Source: a virus
IMG/VR virus record: IMGVR_UViG_3300004806_000031
Span: 1-53,531 of that record
DNA length: 53,531 nucleotides
Direction: 5' to 3' (one strand)
Positions within the stretch are counted from its first letter, which is position 1; each line of letters starts with the position of its first letter. The notes under the pieces are model-generated. The model did not search any database and was not told the DNA's origin. It saw only the letters and a list, made by a program, of their open reading frames with translations. Below, one piece after another: positions 25,054-30,923 of this stretch. A program made the position numbers and the translations under genes.

Positions 25054-25388
25054 TGTTGCGCCTCATTCGTTGCGGTGATTTTTGACCGGCGTTTGCTTAT
25101 GCTTCCACCCTTGGCCCCGGCCTTGCGGGCCGCGTCGGGGTTGCGAACGAAGTGCCGTTTTTCGCGTGGTGAATTGGCTCCGCCCTTGGCCGCCAGCAGT
25201 TTGCGCTTCTCCTCGCTCATGCTGGCAAAGCCCCGACGTTTGTGGCCATTGGGGGCGTCGCTGACGGTCTTCGCGTTTTCTTGGCTAGGCGAGGACTGCT
25301 CAACTATTGGAGCGGCCTCCTTGGCCTTCTTGCGCGGTTTAGTCATGCTTTGCGGGTCCGGTTCCGCTTTAATGATACGGATAGCCAT
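25050..25388 (-). CDS. KGG-motif protein (112 aa)
   Basis: The 112-residue protein has an unstructured basic start and two KGG stress-protein motifs: RRGFASMSEEKRKLLAAKGG and DAARKAGAKGGS. The KGG motif is found in bacterial general-stress proteins and in many phage small proteins; its role is unknown, though the pattern RGFAxM..R..xAxKGG suggests nucleic-acid binding. The start shares a base with the upstream stop (TAATG). Confidence 0.78.
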   Translation of the reverse strand: MAIRIIKAEPDPQSMTKPRKKAKEAAPIVEQSSPSQENAKTVSDAPNGHKRRGFASMSEEKRKLLAAKGGANSPREKRHFVRNPDAARKAGAKGGSISKRRSKITATNEAQQ

Positions 25389-25663
25389 TAGTGCAATGCT
25401 CCGTCTGGGCCTTCTTCCTCGTCTTCGCCAACGGCATCGACAATTGCCATCATAACGGCCACCATCATTTGGTCGCGCACCTCCGTCAATTTACGGGCGA
25501 GGTCGGTAACAATTGCCAATTGCGTCATCGGTTCCATCACCTGAAATTCTTCAAGGAAAAACATTGCCTCATCACCAACAATCACTATTGGTCGGCCAAT
25601 GTCTTCATTTGCTTTGACGGTAAATTCCGCCATTTTCACCTTGTCCTGTTTTTTCTTGCTCAT
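25388..25663 (-). CDS. Hypothetical protein with acidic tail (91 aa)
   Basis: The 91-residue product MSKKKQDKVKMAEFTVKANE has a basic start, a central segment PIVIVGDEAMFFLEEFQVME and a helical, Met-rich part ending GEDEEEGPDGALH. AAAGGA lies 10 bases before the ATG. No family recognised. It heads the block of tightly coupled genes running to GcrA. Confidence 0.6.
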   Translation of the reverse strand: MSKKKQDKVKMAEFTVKANEDIGRPIVIVGDEAMFFLEEFQVMEPMTQLAIVTDLARKLTEVRDQMMVAVMMAIVDAVGEDEEEGPDGALH

Positions 25664-25749
25664 GGTTGTTTGTCCTTTGTGATGTTAACGGATACCAAAT
25701 ATGCGGGGTTACTAGAAACTTTCGGGTCTCTCATTATTAGCCAAGTCCT

Positions 25750-25787
25750 GACGCGCGGCCCCGTGAGGTCGCGCGCCTTCTTTTTCT
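25750..25787 (+). terminator. GC-rich hairpin with T-run, antisense to the local operon
   Basis: GACGCGCGGCC and GGTCGCGCGCC pair (one mismatch and one G-T) around a 6-base loop, then TTCTTTTTC. It would act on rightward transcripts, although the flanking genes run leftward. It lies in the 139-base gap between 25663 and 25803. Confidence 0.45.
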
Positions 25788-25802
25788 TCAGCCAAGGAAT
25801 AA

Positions 25803-26126
25803 TCACGCGACCTTGACCGATGCCAGATCGACGTAGGCTGAGAAGGTGATTGCGCCAGCGCGCATGCTCTGCTTGCTGTGCTTCTGGACCCACATTTCGC
25901 CCATTTCCTTGGTGATCTTGTCCTTGTCGAGCGACCACGCGATCACGCTGTCGCCGACTTTTGCAGTGAAGGCGTGGCCATTGATCTCGCTCTTGCCGCG
26001 CGACCGAATGACTGCCTTGGCCTCGTCCAGTTTCTTGCCAATCGCGGCGTGAAGGGCGTGGAGTTTTGCCGTCTCGTCCACGAGGTCGGCGTCGCTCAGT
26101 GCAATAAAATCAACTGCTGGTATCAT
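25803..26126 (-). CDS. Conserved phage accessory protein (107 aa)
   Basis: The 107-residue protein starts MIPAVDFIALSDADLVDETA with a helical first half (LHALHAAIGKKLDEAKAVIR) and a beta-type second half (INGHAFTAKVGDSVIAWSLD, KITKEMGEMWVQKHSKQSM). The order helix, short beta domain, D-x-x-x-I-x-x-x-M/L-G-x-x-W-x-x-x-H resembles a frequent phage family of unknown function. Its start has the GGAGAACGACA leader shared with three neighbouring genes. Confidence 0.62.
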   Translation of the reverse strand: MIPAVDFIALSDADLVDETAKLHALHAAIGKKLDEAKAVIRSRGKSEINGHAFTAKVGDSVIAWSLDKDKITKEMGEMWVQKHSKQSMRAGAITFSAYVDLASVKVA

Positions 26127-26209
26127 TGTCGTTCTCCTTGTTGTGGGCTGTCGCCCTGTTGACGCATAACCACTAGCATACGAATTTCGTGTCAGTCAAC
26201 TGACAATTT

Positions 26210-26449
26210 TCAATCGCATGACGTGCTTCGGACCACATGCACCGAATATTCGCCGTCGATTTCGTCCACGCGGGTCGATGGTCCGTATCCCCAGTTTCGG
26301 TCGTAGTAGGCATCCGCCCAGCGTTTTGCGTGTTCCTTGTCGCGGAATCCGGTCATGGTAAACGATACCTGACTGCGGCCATACAGCAATGGTTTCCCGT
26401 CGATGCATGTGAGGCCAGTGGGGTCGAGTGGATTTGTTTGGTCAAGCAT
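26210..26449 (-). CDS. Hypothetical protein (79 aa)
   Basis: The 79-residue protein MLDQTNPLDPTGLTCIDGKP then YGRSQVSFTMTGFRDKEHAK and RWADAYYDRNWGYGPSTRVD looks like one small alpha-beta domain. Its ATG overlaps the end of the broken gene upstream by 8 bases, and AAGGAG inside that gene provides the ribosome site. No family recognised. Confidence 0.58.
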   Translation of the reverse strand: MLDQTNPLDPTGLTCIDGKPLLYGRSQVSFTMTGFRDKEHAKRWADAYYDRNWGYGPSTRVDEIDGEYSVHVVRSTSCD

Positions 26450-26645
26450 TGGTCTTCTCCTTCTTTGGTTCGATTACGAATTGCCCGCCCTGCCATGTGA
26501 TGACGTCGTAGTGGTCGGGGTGCTGCTGGTCTTCTTAAAGCCAGTAGATTTTGCCTGAGATGGCGCGGATGGCCTCTGGCACTGTCTCTGTCTCCGCAAT
26601 CACGCGGATCGCATACATGTTGGTGTAGTCTTTGACCTGATACAT
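26442..26645 (-). pseudogene. Small accessory gene interrupted by in-frame TAA
   Basis: From ATG 26645 (leader AAGGAGAACGACA) the frame reads MYQVKDYTNMYAIRVIAETE then TVPEAIRAISGKIYWL and meets TAA at 26535-26537. Without a shift it continues with EDQQHPDHYDVITWQGGQFV then IEPKKEKTNA and stops at 26442. The second part has normal coding character and contains the ribosome site of the next gene. A single base change (GAA to TAA) explains it. It could also be a sequencing error or readthrough. Confidence 0.65.
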
Positions 26646-26656
26646 TGTCGTTCTCC

Positions 26657-26977
26657 TTATGCTAATGCTTTAATTGCGTTGCGCGCTTCCTCGATGTTGT
26701 CAAATATGCCAACACCGCCCTGCTCTGCTCGCTCAAACAATCGTTGCGCGGCATCTTGCGATGCCTCGTCGGTGATCACCATTGCGGTTTGAAAACCCTT
26801 GGCAAGTTCATATCGCTTGTCGCTGTTAGGCAGTCTGTATGACGTGACAATGCCACCCTTAACGCCCGCCGCCTTGGCCACTGTATAGTCAGTGTAGAAG
26901 GTCTTTTTCATCTTGATATCGGTCATGCTTTTCTGGGTGGCAATCATGATCACCTTGCCGCGTTTTGTCGTTGCCAT
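26657..26977 (-). CDS. Hypothetical protein (106 aa)
   Basis: Read from ATG 26977, correctly spaced from GGAG in the shared leader. The sequence MATTKRGKVIMIATQKSMTD then MKKTFYTDYTVAKAAGVKGG and KGFQTAMVITDEASQDAAQR ends EEARNAIKALA. It looks like a compact alpha-beta protein. Function unknown; second gene of the leftward accessory operon. Confidence 0.6.
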   Translation of the reverse strand: MATTKRGKVIMIATQKSMTDIKMKKTFYTDYTVAKAAGVKGGIVTSYRLPNSDKRYELAKGFQTAMVITDEASQDAAQRLFERAEQGGVGIFDNIEEARNAIKALA

Positions 26978-27020
26978 TGTCATTCTCCGTGTTGTTTGTT
27001 TCAGTGAAATCACTTTAAAG

Positions 27021-27070
27021 AAAAGCATGAGCATATGTTAAGCGCACTGCTCATGCTTTTTTATTTTTAT
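27021..27070. terminator. Bidirectional terminator built from GCATGAGCA
   Basis: Perfect 13-bp stem AAAAGCATGAGCA (27021-27033) with TGCTCATGCTTTT (27048-27060), 14-base loop, T-run on both sides. It would end the leftward gene at 27067. Its core is the same GCATGAGCA/TGCTCATGC motif that is repeated through 27.4-29.1 kb. Confidence 0.75.
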
Positions 27071-27327
27071 TCTTCGGCACAATGTTCAGCAATTTCCCGC
27101 CAATTGACTGATGAAAGAAAAGCAAGTGCATAACTTTCCGCCAATGAATTTTCGGTAATCTTCAAAGGACAAACAATCTCCTCTGCGTATTCTTTTATTG
27201 CCAATGCAAAGTCGCCTAAATCTTTTTTATTCCAATTCATGTCCTCAACGTCTATGCCGTCAAAAATTTCAAGGTTTACGCGCCACGTCGCATAATTAGT
27301 CCATCCATTGTATGTATTGTCTGTCAT
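27067..27327 (-). CDS. Small conserved protein, DUF7249-like (86 aa)
   Basis: The 86-residue protein MTDNTYNGWTNYATWRVNLE then IFDGIDVEDMNWNKKDLGDF begins with the motif NGWTNYATWRVNLE, which I recognise from many phage and plasmid accessory proteins (I recall it as DUF7249; the label is uncertain). The rest is helical and ends WREIAEHCAEE. Start supported by the leader GGAGACTGACAATG. First gene of the leftward accessory operon. Confidence 0.75.
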   Translation of the reverse strand: MTDNTYNGWTNYATWRVNLEIFDGIDVEDMNWNKKDLGDFALAIKEYAEEIVCPLKITENSLAESYALAFLSSVNWREIAEHCAEE

Positions 27328-27448
27328 TGTCAGTCTCCGTTGGTTTGGGCGTCGCCCCGTTGTTGATGATTGGAGATTACGAAAAGCATCAGCATAAGTG
27401 AAGCCACAAAAAAGCATGACTGTTATGCATAAAATGCAATGCTCATGC

Positions 27449-27476
27449 TTGCCATGCATTGGACGCGTGATAGAAT
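27449..27476 (+). promoter_or_regulatory. Candidate promoter for the terminase-region operon
   Basis: TTGCCA (27449-27454), 16-base spacer, TAGAAT (27471-27476), in the 211-base divergent gap before ATG 27539. The gap also holds several CATGCT/AGCATG motifs and a TCAGTG/CACTGA hairpin around 27495-27518. Confidence 0.4.
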
Positions 27477-27538
27477 GCTTATGTGATTGATTCGTCAGTG
27501 TTTTTTGCCTTTCACTGATTCGTTACAGGGGTATGACA

Positions 27539-27772
27539 ATGCAGTTTTTGTGGTTTCTCGCGCATGAAGATGGGTCAGTCACAATGAAATATCGTGGCGA
27601 GCCAGATGAGTGGGATGAGGCTGTAAAAGCGAACGTGATCATGGCTGTGAGGGATTTGGTCGAGGGCATGACAGGCGAAGACATCGCTGACATCGAGATA
27701 GTGGAATTCGATGAAGAACTGCCCGAAATGGTTGGTAGAATAACACCGTTCAAACCCCGCACAGTGCAATGA
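27539..27772 (+). CDS. Acidic small protein (77 aa)
   Basis: Read from ATG 27539, seven bases after AGGGG; an ATG six bases earlier is too close. MQFLWFLAHEDGSVTMKYRG then EPDEWDEAVKANVIMAVRDL and IADIEIVEFDEELPEMVGRI is strongly acidic in its centre. No family recognised. It is followed within seven bases by an even more acidic gene. Confidence 0.6.
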   Translation: MQFLWFLAHEDGSVTMKYRGEPDEWDEAVKANVIMAVRDLVEGMTGEDIADIEIVEFDEELPEMVGRITPFKPRTVQ

Positions 27773-27784
27773 AAGGTCATGCTT

Positions 27785-28030
27785 ATGTCTGATTATGATG
27801 AAGTGCCGATGCTCACTGTCAGCATCATTAATGATGAGGTCGCTGATAATATCGTCGATCTTGATTGGGTCGAGGAATTTGATTTGATGCCGTTCGAGAC
27901 GCAGATCGCTTTCCTTGAGCAGTTGATTGACCAACTTGAGCAGACGCTTGAGTGGGTTCTTGAGGCGGCTGAGGATGCCGATGATTTATCTGACGAAGCG
28001 GATGAGGAAGAAGACGACGCTGATGCTTGA
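27785..28030 (+). CDS. Extremely acidic protein without basic residues (81 aa)
   Basis: The 81-residue protein MSDYDEVPMLTVSIINDEVA then DNIVDLDWVEEFDLMPFETQ ends DDLSDEADEEEDDADA. By eye about 30 residues are Asp or Glu and none is Lys, Arg or His. The middle is helical (IAFLEQLIDQLEQTLEWVLE). Such composition resembles DNA-mimic anti-restriction proteins such as Ocr or Ard-type proteins, but no homology is visible. A start at 27779 would add two residues. Confidence 0.62.
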   Translation: MSDYDEVPMLTVSIINDEVADNIVDLDWVEEFDLMPFETQIAFLEQLIDQLEQTLEWVLEAAEDADDLSDEADEEEDDADA

Positions 28031-28042
28031 TAATGCTATTGG

Positions 28043-28071
28043 TTGCGGCGGGGTTAATCGCCTTGCCGCAA
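28043..28071. promoter_or_regulatory. Stem-loop before terminase small subunit
   Basis: TTGCGGC (28043-28049) pairs exactly with GCCGCAA (28065-28071) in the 74-base gap before ATG 28105. There is no T-run, so it is a structural or protein-binding element and not a clear terminator. Confidence 0.4.
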
Positions 28072-28104
28072 TCACACTGGCAAGCACAAGCATAAGGTAA
28101 CACA

Positions 28105-28731
28105 ATGCCAGATACACACACAGACAACAGCAAGACAGCCAATGCTCATGCTTTGACAGACAAGCAAGCCAAGGAAAAGAAGCGCAAGGGCAATGCAATG
28201 GACCCGCAAGAAAAGGCAAAGATAGCCAACAAGGGCATGCTCACAATTGCTGATGTCGATGCCATGCTTGACCCGAAGAAGAGCAGGGGAAGGCCGACAA
28301 TGTATAGCGAGGAAATGCGTGACAGAATATGCATGTATCTCGCGAATGGCATTACAATGGCCAAAATATGTCAGACAGATGGCATGCCAGCGTTTGATAC
28401 TGTTTGGAAGTGGACTATGCGCCACCCAGATTTTGCGGAAGCCACCGCGCGCGCCCGTGAAATTGGCACGCATTACCTTGCCGACGACTGCATTCGGATA
28501 TCGGACGACCCTGAACTGGATCCCGCTGACAAGCGCGTGATGATCGACACCCGCGTTCGGCTAATTGGTAAGTGGAACCAATACTATAGCGACCGTCAGC
28601 AGGTGCTTGTCGCGGGCAAGATCGACGTCCAACCCATTGATGTGAACGCATTGGACTTTGACCAGCGCGATGCATTGGCGAGCATGCTTGAAGCAGTAGC
28701 ATTGCCCAGCCCTGATCAGGATGATCTATAA
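28105..28731 (+). CDS. Terminase small subunit (Sf6 gp1-like)
   Basis: The 208-residue protein has a Lys-rich leader and, from about residue 62, the Sf6-type small-terminase domain: GRPTMYSEEMRDRICMYLAN then GITMAKICQTDGMPAFDTVW and KWTMRHPDFAEATARAREIG THYLADDCIRIS. The N-terminal HTH binds the packaging site and the ring loads the large subunit. A sixfold-larger gap of accessory genes separates it from the large subunit at 34891. The repeat arrays just downstream are possible binding sites. Coding DNA itself contains several CATGCT motifs. Confidence 0.85.
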   Translation: MPDTHTDNSKTANAHALTDKQAKEKKRKGNAMDPQEKAKIANKGMLTIADVDAMLDPKKSRGRPTMYSEEMRDRICMYLANGITMAKICQTDGMPAFDTVWKWTMRHPDFAEATARAREIGTHYLADDCIRISDDPELDPADKRVMIDTRVRLIGKWNQYYSDRQQVLVAGKIDVQPIDVNALDFDQRDALASMLEAVALPSPDQDDL

Positions 28732-28832
28732 CACCCAGTGCTAGGATTGCATTAGAAGACCAAGGACGGCCTTTATGCTCATGCTAGGCAATCACACATG
28801 CCAGCCAAGAGATTGCCGCTGTTGACGAATTC

Positions 28833-28843
28833 ACGTTTTGTTC
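28833..28843 (-). repeat. Outlying copy of the 11-bp repeat
   Basis: ACGTTTTGTTC is 10/11 identical to the reverse complement of the direct unit GAACAAACCGT found at 29121. It lies upstream of the 22-bp array, in the same orientation as the three inverted units at 29069-29101. Confidence 0.5.
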
Positions 28844-28878
28844 TGTTTCCATAATGGGAATAAAAGCATAAACGCACG

Positions 28879-29078
28879 CTATGCAATGCTCGTGCTTGCC
28901 CATGCTCATGCTTGCGTATAGTCATGCTTACGCACCGTTATACTCATGCTTACCTATCTGTATGGTCATGCTTACGATGCGTCACGCTTATGCTTATCTG
29001 CCGTATGGTCATGCTTAACGTATCGTTATGCTTATGCTTAACGTATAGTCATGCTTTACCAATGGTCATGCTTTGGTT
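28879..29078 (+). repeat. Tandem iteron-like array, 22-bp period, core CATGCTTA
   Basis: CATGCT or a one-base variant starts at 28901, 28923, 28945, 28967, 28989, 29010, 29033, 29050 and 29067: four exact 22-bp steps, then 21, 23, 17 and 17. The consensus unit is roughly CATGCTTACGTATCGTATGG. Degenerate copies precede it from about 28879. It occupies a 1,078-base region (28732-29809) without a convincing gene, directly after the terminase small subunit. Twenty-two bases are two helical turns, as in plasmid iterons. It may be a replication origin or packaging site. Confidence 0.85.
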
Positions 29079-29170
29079 CTGCTTTCGTTCACCTTTTGTT
29101 CCGCTCGGTCGCGCGCGATAGAACAAACCGTGAACAAACAGGGAACAGACCGTGAACAAAACCAGAACAT
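29069..29170. repeat. Inverted array of 11-bp repeats (GAACAAACCGT)
   Basis: Five direct units start at 29121, 29132, 29143, 29154 and 29165 with exactly 11-bp spacing (GAACAAACCGT, GAACAAACAGG, GAACAGACCGT, GAACAAAACCA, GAACAT). Three inverse units end at GTTC with the same 11-bp spacing (29069-29079, 29080-29090, 29091-29101). The two half-arrays face each other across a 19-base GC-rich centre (29102-29120) containing CGCGCGCG. One unit per helical turn suggests cooperative protein binding on one DNA face. Confidence 0.85.
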
Positions 29171-29199
29171 GGGGGTGGGGTGGGGGTGGCGGCACCCCC
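29171..29199 (+). repeat. G-rich tract and GC hairpin
   Basis: GGGGGTGGGGTGGGGGTGG (29171-29189) abuts the last 11-bp repeat. GGGGGTG (29182-29188) and CACCCCC (29193-29199) can form a 7-bp hairpin with a 4-base loop; the G-runs could alternatively form a quadruplex. A similar tract, GGGGGTGGGGGTGGGG, lies at about 29684-29699. Confidence 0.6.
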
Positions 29200-29273
29200 C
29201 GCTAATGGGCTAGGTCCCCATACGGATTCGCACGCAATCCACTCGGACATTTCAAAAATCTGTCCAAAGCAAT

Positions 29274-29302
29274 TTGACATCCCACGTAAACGCCCCTATG
29301 TA
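29274..29302 (+). promoter_or_regulatory. Promoter family copy 1 (TTGACA-N17-TATGTA)
   Basis: TTGACA (29274-29279), 17-base spacer containing CGTAAAC, TATGTA (29297-29302). It shares boxes with the copies at 30336 and 30924 but carries the GTTTACG element in the reverse orientation. No gene follows closely, so it would make a leader or small RNA towards 29810. Confidence 0.65.
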
Positions 29303-29494
29303 TGCTTCAGTCATGCGGCGGCGTGGAAAGCAGACACGCAGCAATTTATGGGTAAACAGGAACCACAATACGAGCGCCCATACGTCCCAAGTCCATACGG
29401 CCAGTGGTAGGGCTATGTTATGGCGGATGTCGATTACCACAGATCGTTTTGGTTCCAGCCGGAGTAGCGACCGGCCCGCATGACTGTTCATCAT

Positions 29495-29523
29495 TTGACA
29501 TCCCCCGTAAACTGTAGCATAAG
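29495..29523 (+). promoter_or_regulatory. Promoter family copy 2 (TTGACA-N17-CATAAG)
   Basis: TTGACA (29495-29500), 17-base spacer with CGTAAAC, CATAAG (29518-29523). The first 18 bases differ by one from copy 1. The -10 box is weaker. It points to the coiled-coil gene at 29810. The tract 29303-29494 between the copies holds nothing I can assign. Confidence 0.5.
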
Positions 29524-29809
29524 CATACCACTGGCCTACACTGGTTTGCGTTCCGGTCTGGCTGTGGCGTCTGCTCGTACGCTTATGGTAAACGCAATGC
29601 TGTCACGCTGGGCGGGGGCGTGGCTTAAGACAATGGAAAGCCACTCAGGCAATTCATAGCCCGTCCCCTTTTATTTTGTTCAAGGGGGTGGGGGTGGGGT
29701 ATCCTTATGGCCCCGTATTCAATACAAATTATCAACAGGCCGCGGGACTCCAGCGCATAGTTGGCCCCTATAATTTGCATGATACGCAAAAGCGACAAAG
29801 GAACCACTC

Positions 29810-30298
29810 ATGACTGCCAAACCCCAAAGCGACGGGTCATTTGAACTAATGTCCTTGAAGGGCCTTAAGGAAAAATACCAATCACCGGTGCAGCCGCCCA
29901 AACAATCAAATTCTGGCAAGCCCTTGTCATGGTGGAAAAAGGTTAAGCAATACCTTAACCGTAACCAAATTTTGCGGGAAGAGAATGCGCGGCTGCAAGC
30001 AAAACTTTTGGAAGCCATCCACACATCGCAAGAGTCTGGACACAATGGGCTAAAGTTGTATGCCGAAAACGAAGCACTGCACTTTGTTGTAGCGGAATTG
30101 CGGAAAGACCTCGAAGCATCAAAAAAGCATCCGTATGAATTTAATGGCGAAAGTCGTTACTACTTCATGGATAGAATGAGGGCCGCCGAAGAAAAGTTGG
30201 GCATGCTTCAACTTCAACATGACAGCCTAATGGAATGTTATGGCCGCATATTGAAGGATTGGGAAAATCTGACCGGAATTAAATTCAACCCAAAATAA
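29810..30298 (+). CDS. Coiled-coil hypothetical protein (162 aa)
   Basis: The 162-residue protein MTAKPQSDGSFELMSLKGLK starts with a Pro/Lys-rich segment and then a long coil (WKKVKQYLNRNQILREENAR, LHFVVAELRKDLEASKKH, MRAAEEKLGMLQLQHDSLME). AAAGGA precedes the ATG, and a consensus TATAAT lies at 29769-29774, although no good -35 box is visible. No family recognised. Confidence 0.6.
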   Translation: MTAKPQSDGSFELMSLKGLKEKYQSPVQPPKQSNSGKPLSWWKKVKQYLNRNQILREENARLQAKLLEAIHTSQESGHNGLKLYAENEALHFVVAELRKDLEASKKHPYEFNGESRYYFMDRMRAAEEKLGMLQLQHDSLMECYGRILKDWENLTGIKFNPK

Positions 30299-30335
30299 TA
30301 CCCGCCAACTTATTAAATATAAACTAACACCCCAA

Positions 30336-30364
30336 TTGACAGTCCCAAGTTTACGCGCTATGTA
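30336..30364 (+). promoter_or_regulatory. Promoter family copy 3
   Basis: TTGACA (30336-30341), exactly 17 bases, TATGTA (30359-30364), with AAGTTTACGCGC in the spacer. It is identical at all but one of 33 positions to copy 4 at 30924. It drives the structured leader and the gene at 30527. Confidence 0.8.
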
Positions 30365-30378
30365 AAGGACATTCGGAA

Positions 30379-30468
30379 TACCCACCAATATAGTCTCCCT
30401 GCAACCGAGGCGGCAACGGGCAAGCGTTTAAGGCGCTACAAGGTTAGGTTCGGTTTATTGGTGGGGTA
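30379..30468 (+). ncRNA. Structured leader RNA upstream of 30527
   Basis: An outer stem TACCCACCAATA (30379-30390) with TATTGGTGGGGTA (30456-30468, one bulge) encloses a second stem AACCGA (30413-30418) with TCGGTT (30450-30455), stacked directly on the outer one, and a small hairpin AGCG/CGCT (30423-30426, 30434-30437). It begins about 15 bases after the promoter at 30336 and ends about 58 bases before the ATG. It could be a cis-regulatory leader or a small RNA. No known riboswitch class recognised. Confidence 0.5.
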
Positions 30469-30526
30469 AGTATATTTGGGACCGTGAAACTTAACAAGCC
30501 GTCATTTACATTAACGGAGAAATAAA

Positions 30527-30910
30527 ATGGAAAAAACTGGTGATAAGGGGCTTGGCATAAGGACGTGCAACATTATCCCGCTTTTAAGTGCTTCAACTAA
30601 TTTCTATCGTCAGCATTGGGATTCCATGCCCCAAAATACCAATCGTGAATACATAGAGTTTATGGCAACAGCGAGTAAGGACCTATTTGATGATCCTGAG
30701 GACGTTTTGTCAAAATTGCTTATGAGTGAAATTAATAGGATTCATGAAACAAAAGTTTGGCAGCGAAATGCTATTTATAAAAACAAGCAAGAACTAAGGT
30801 GGAACATTGAATGGAAAGTTTTCCCAGAATGCAATGAATCGGAAAAATTCGCAAAAATTTATGCAAGGTTTGCAATTTATCCAGAGCCTGTTACAGAAGC
30901 GACAAGTTGA
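30527..30910 (+). CDS. Hypothetical protein behind structured leader (127 aa)
   Basis: The 127-residue product MEKTGDKGLGIRTCNIIPLL then STNFYRQHWDSMPQNTNREY and VLSKLLMSEINRIHETKVWQ RNAIYKNKQELRWNIEWKVF is an alpha-beta protein with no family I recognise. ACGGAG precedes the ATG. It is the only gene between promoter copies 3 and 4, so it seems to have dedicated control. Confidence 0.6.
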   Translation: MEKTGDKGLGIRTCNIIPLLSASTNFYRQHWDSMPQNTNREYIEFMATASKDLFDDPEDVLSKLLMSEINRIHETKVWQRNAIYKNKQELRWNIEWKVFPECNESEKFAKIYARFAIYPEPVTEATS

Positions 30911-30923
30911 CACTACACGCAAA

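Noticed and set aside
28901-29072. CRISPR array
   Set aside because: The repeated core is only about 8 bases with a 22-bp period; there are no unique spacers of 25-40 bases, no leader and no cas genes.
28912-29121. 69-residue open frame in the repeat array
   Set aside because: Its Met/Leu/Cys-rich sequence is a translation of the CATGCTTA repeats and not a gene.
29200-29260. Possible tRNA (GCGAATCC-like T-arm on the minus strand)
   Set aside because: No matching acceptor, anticodon or D arm can be folded; no tRNA was found elsewhere either.
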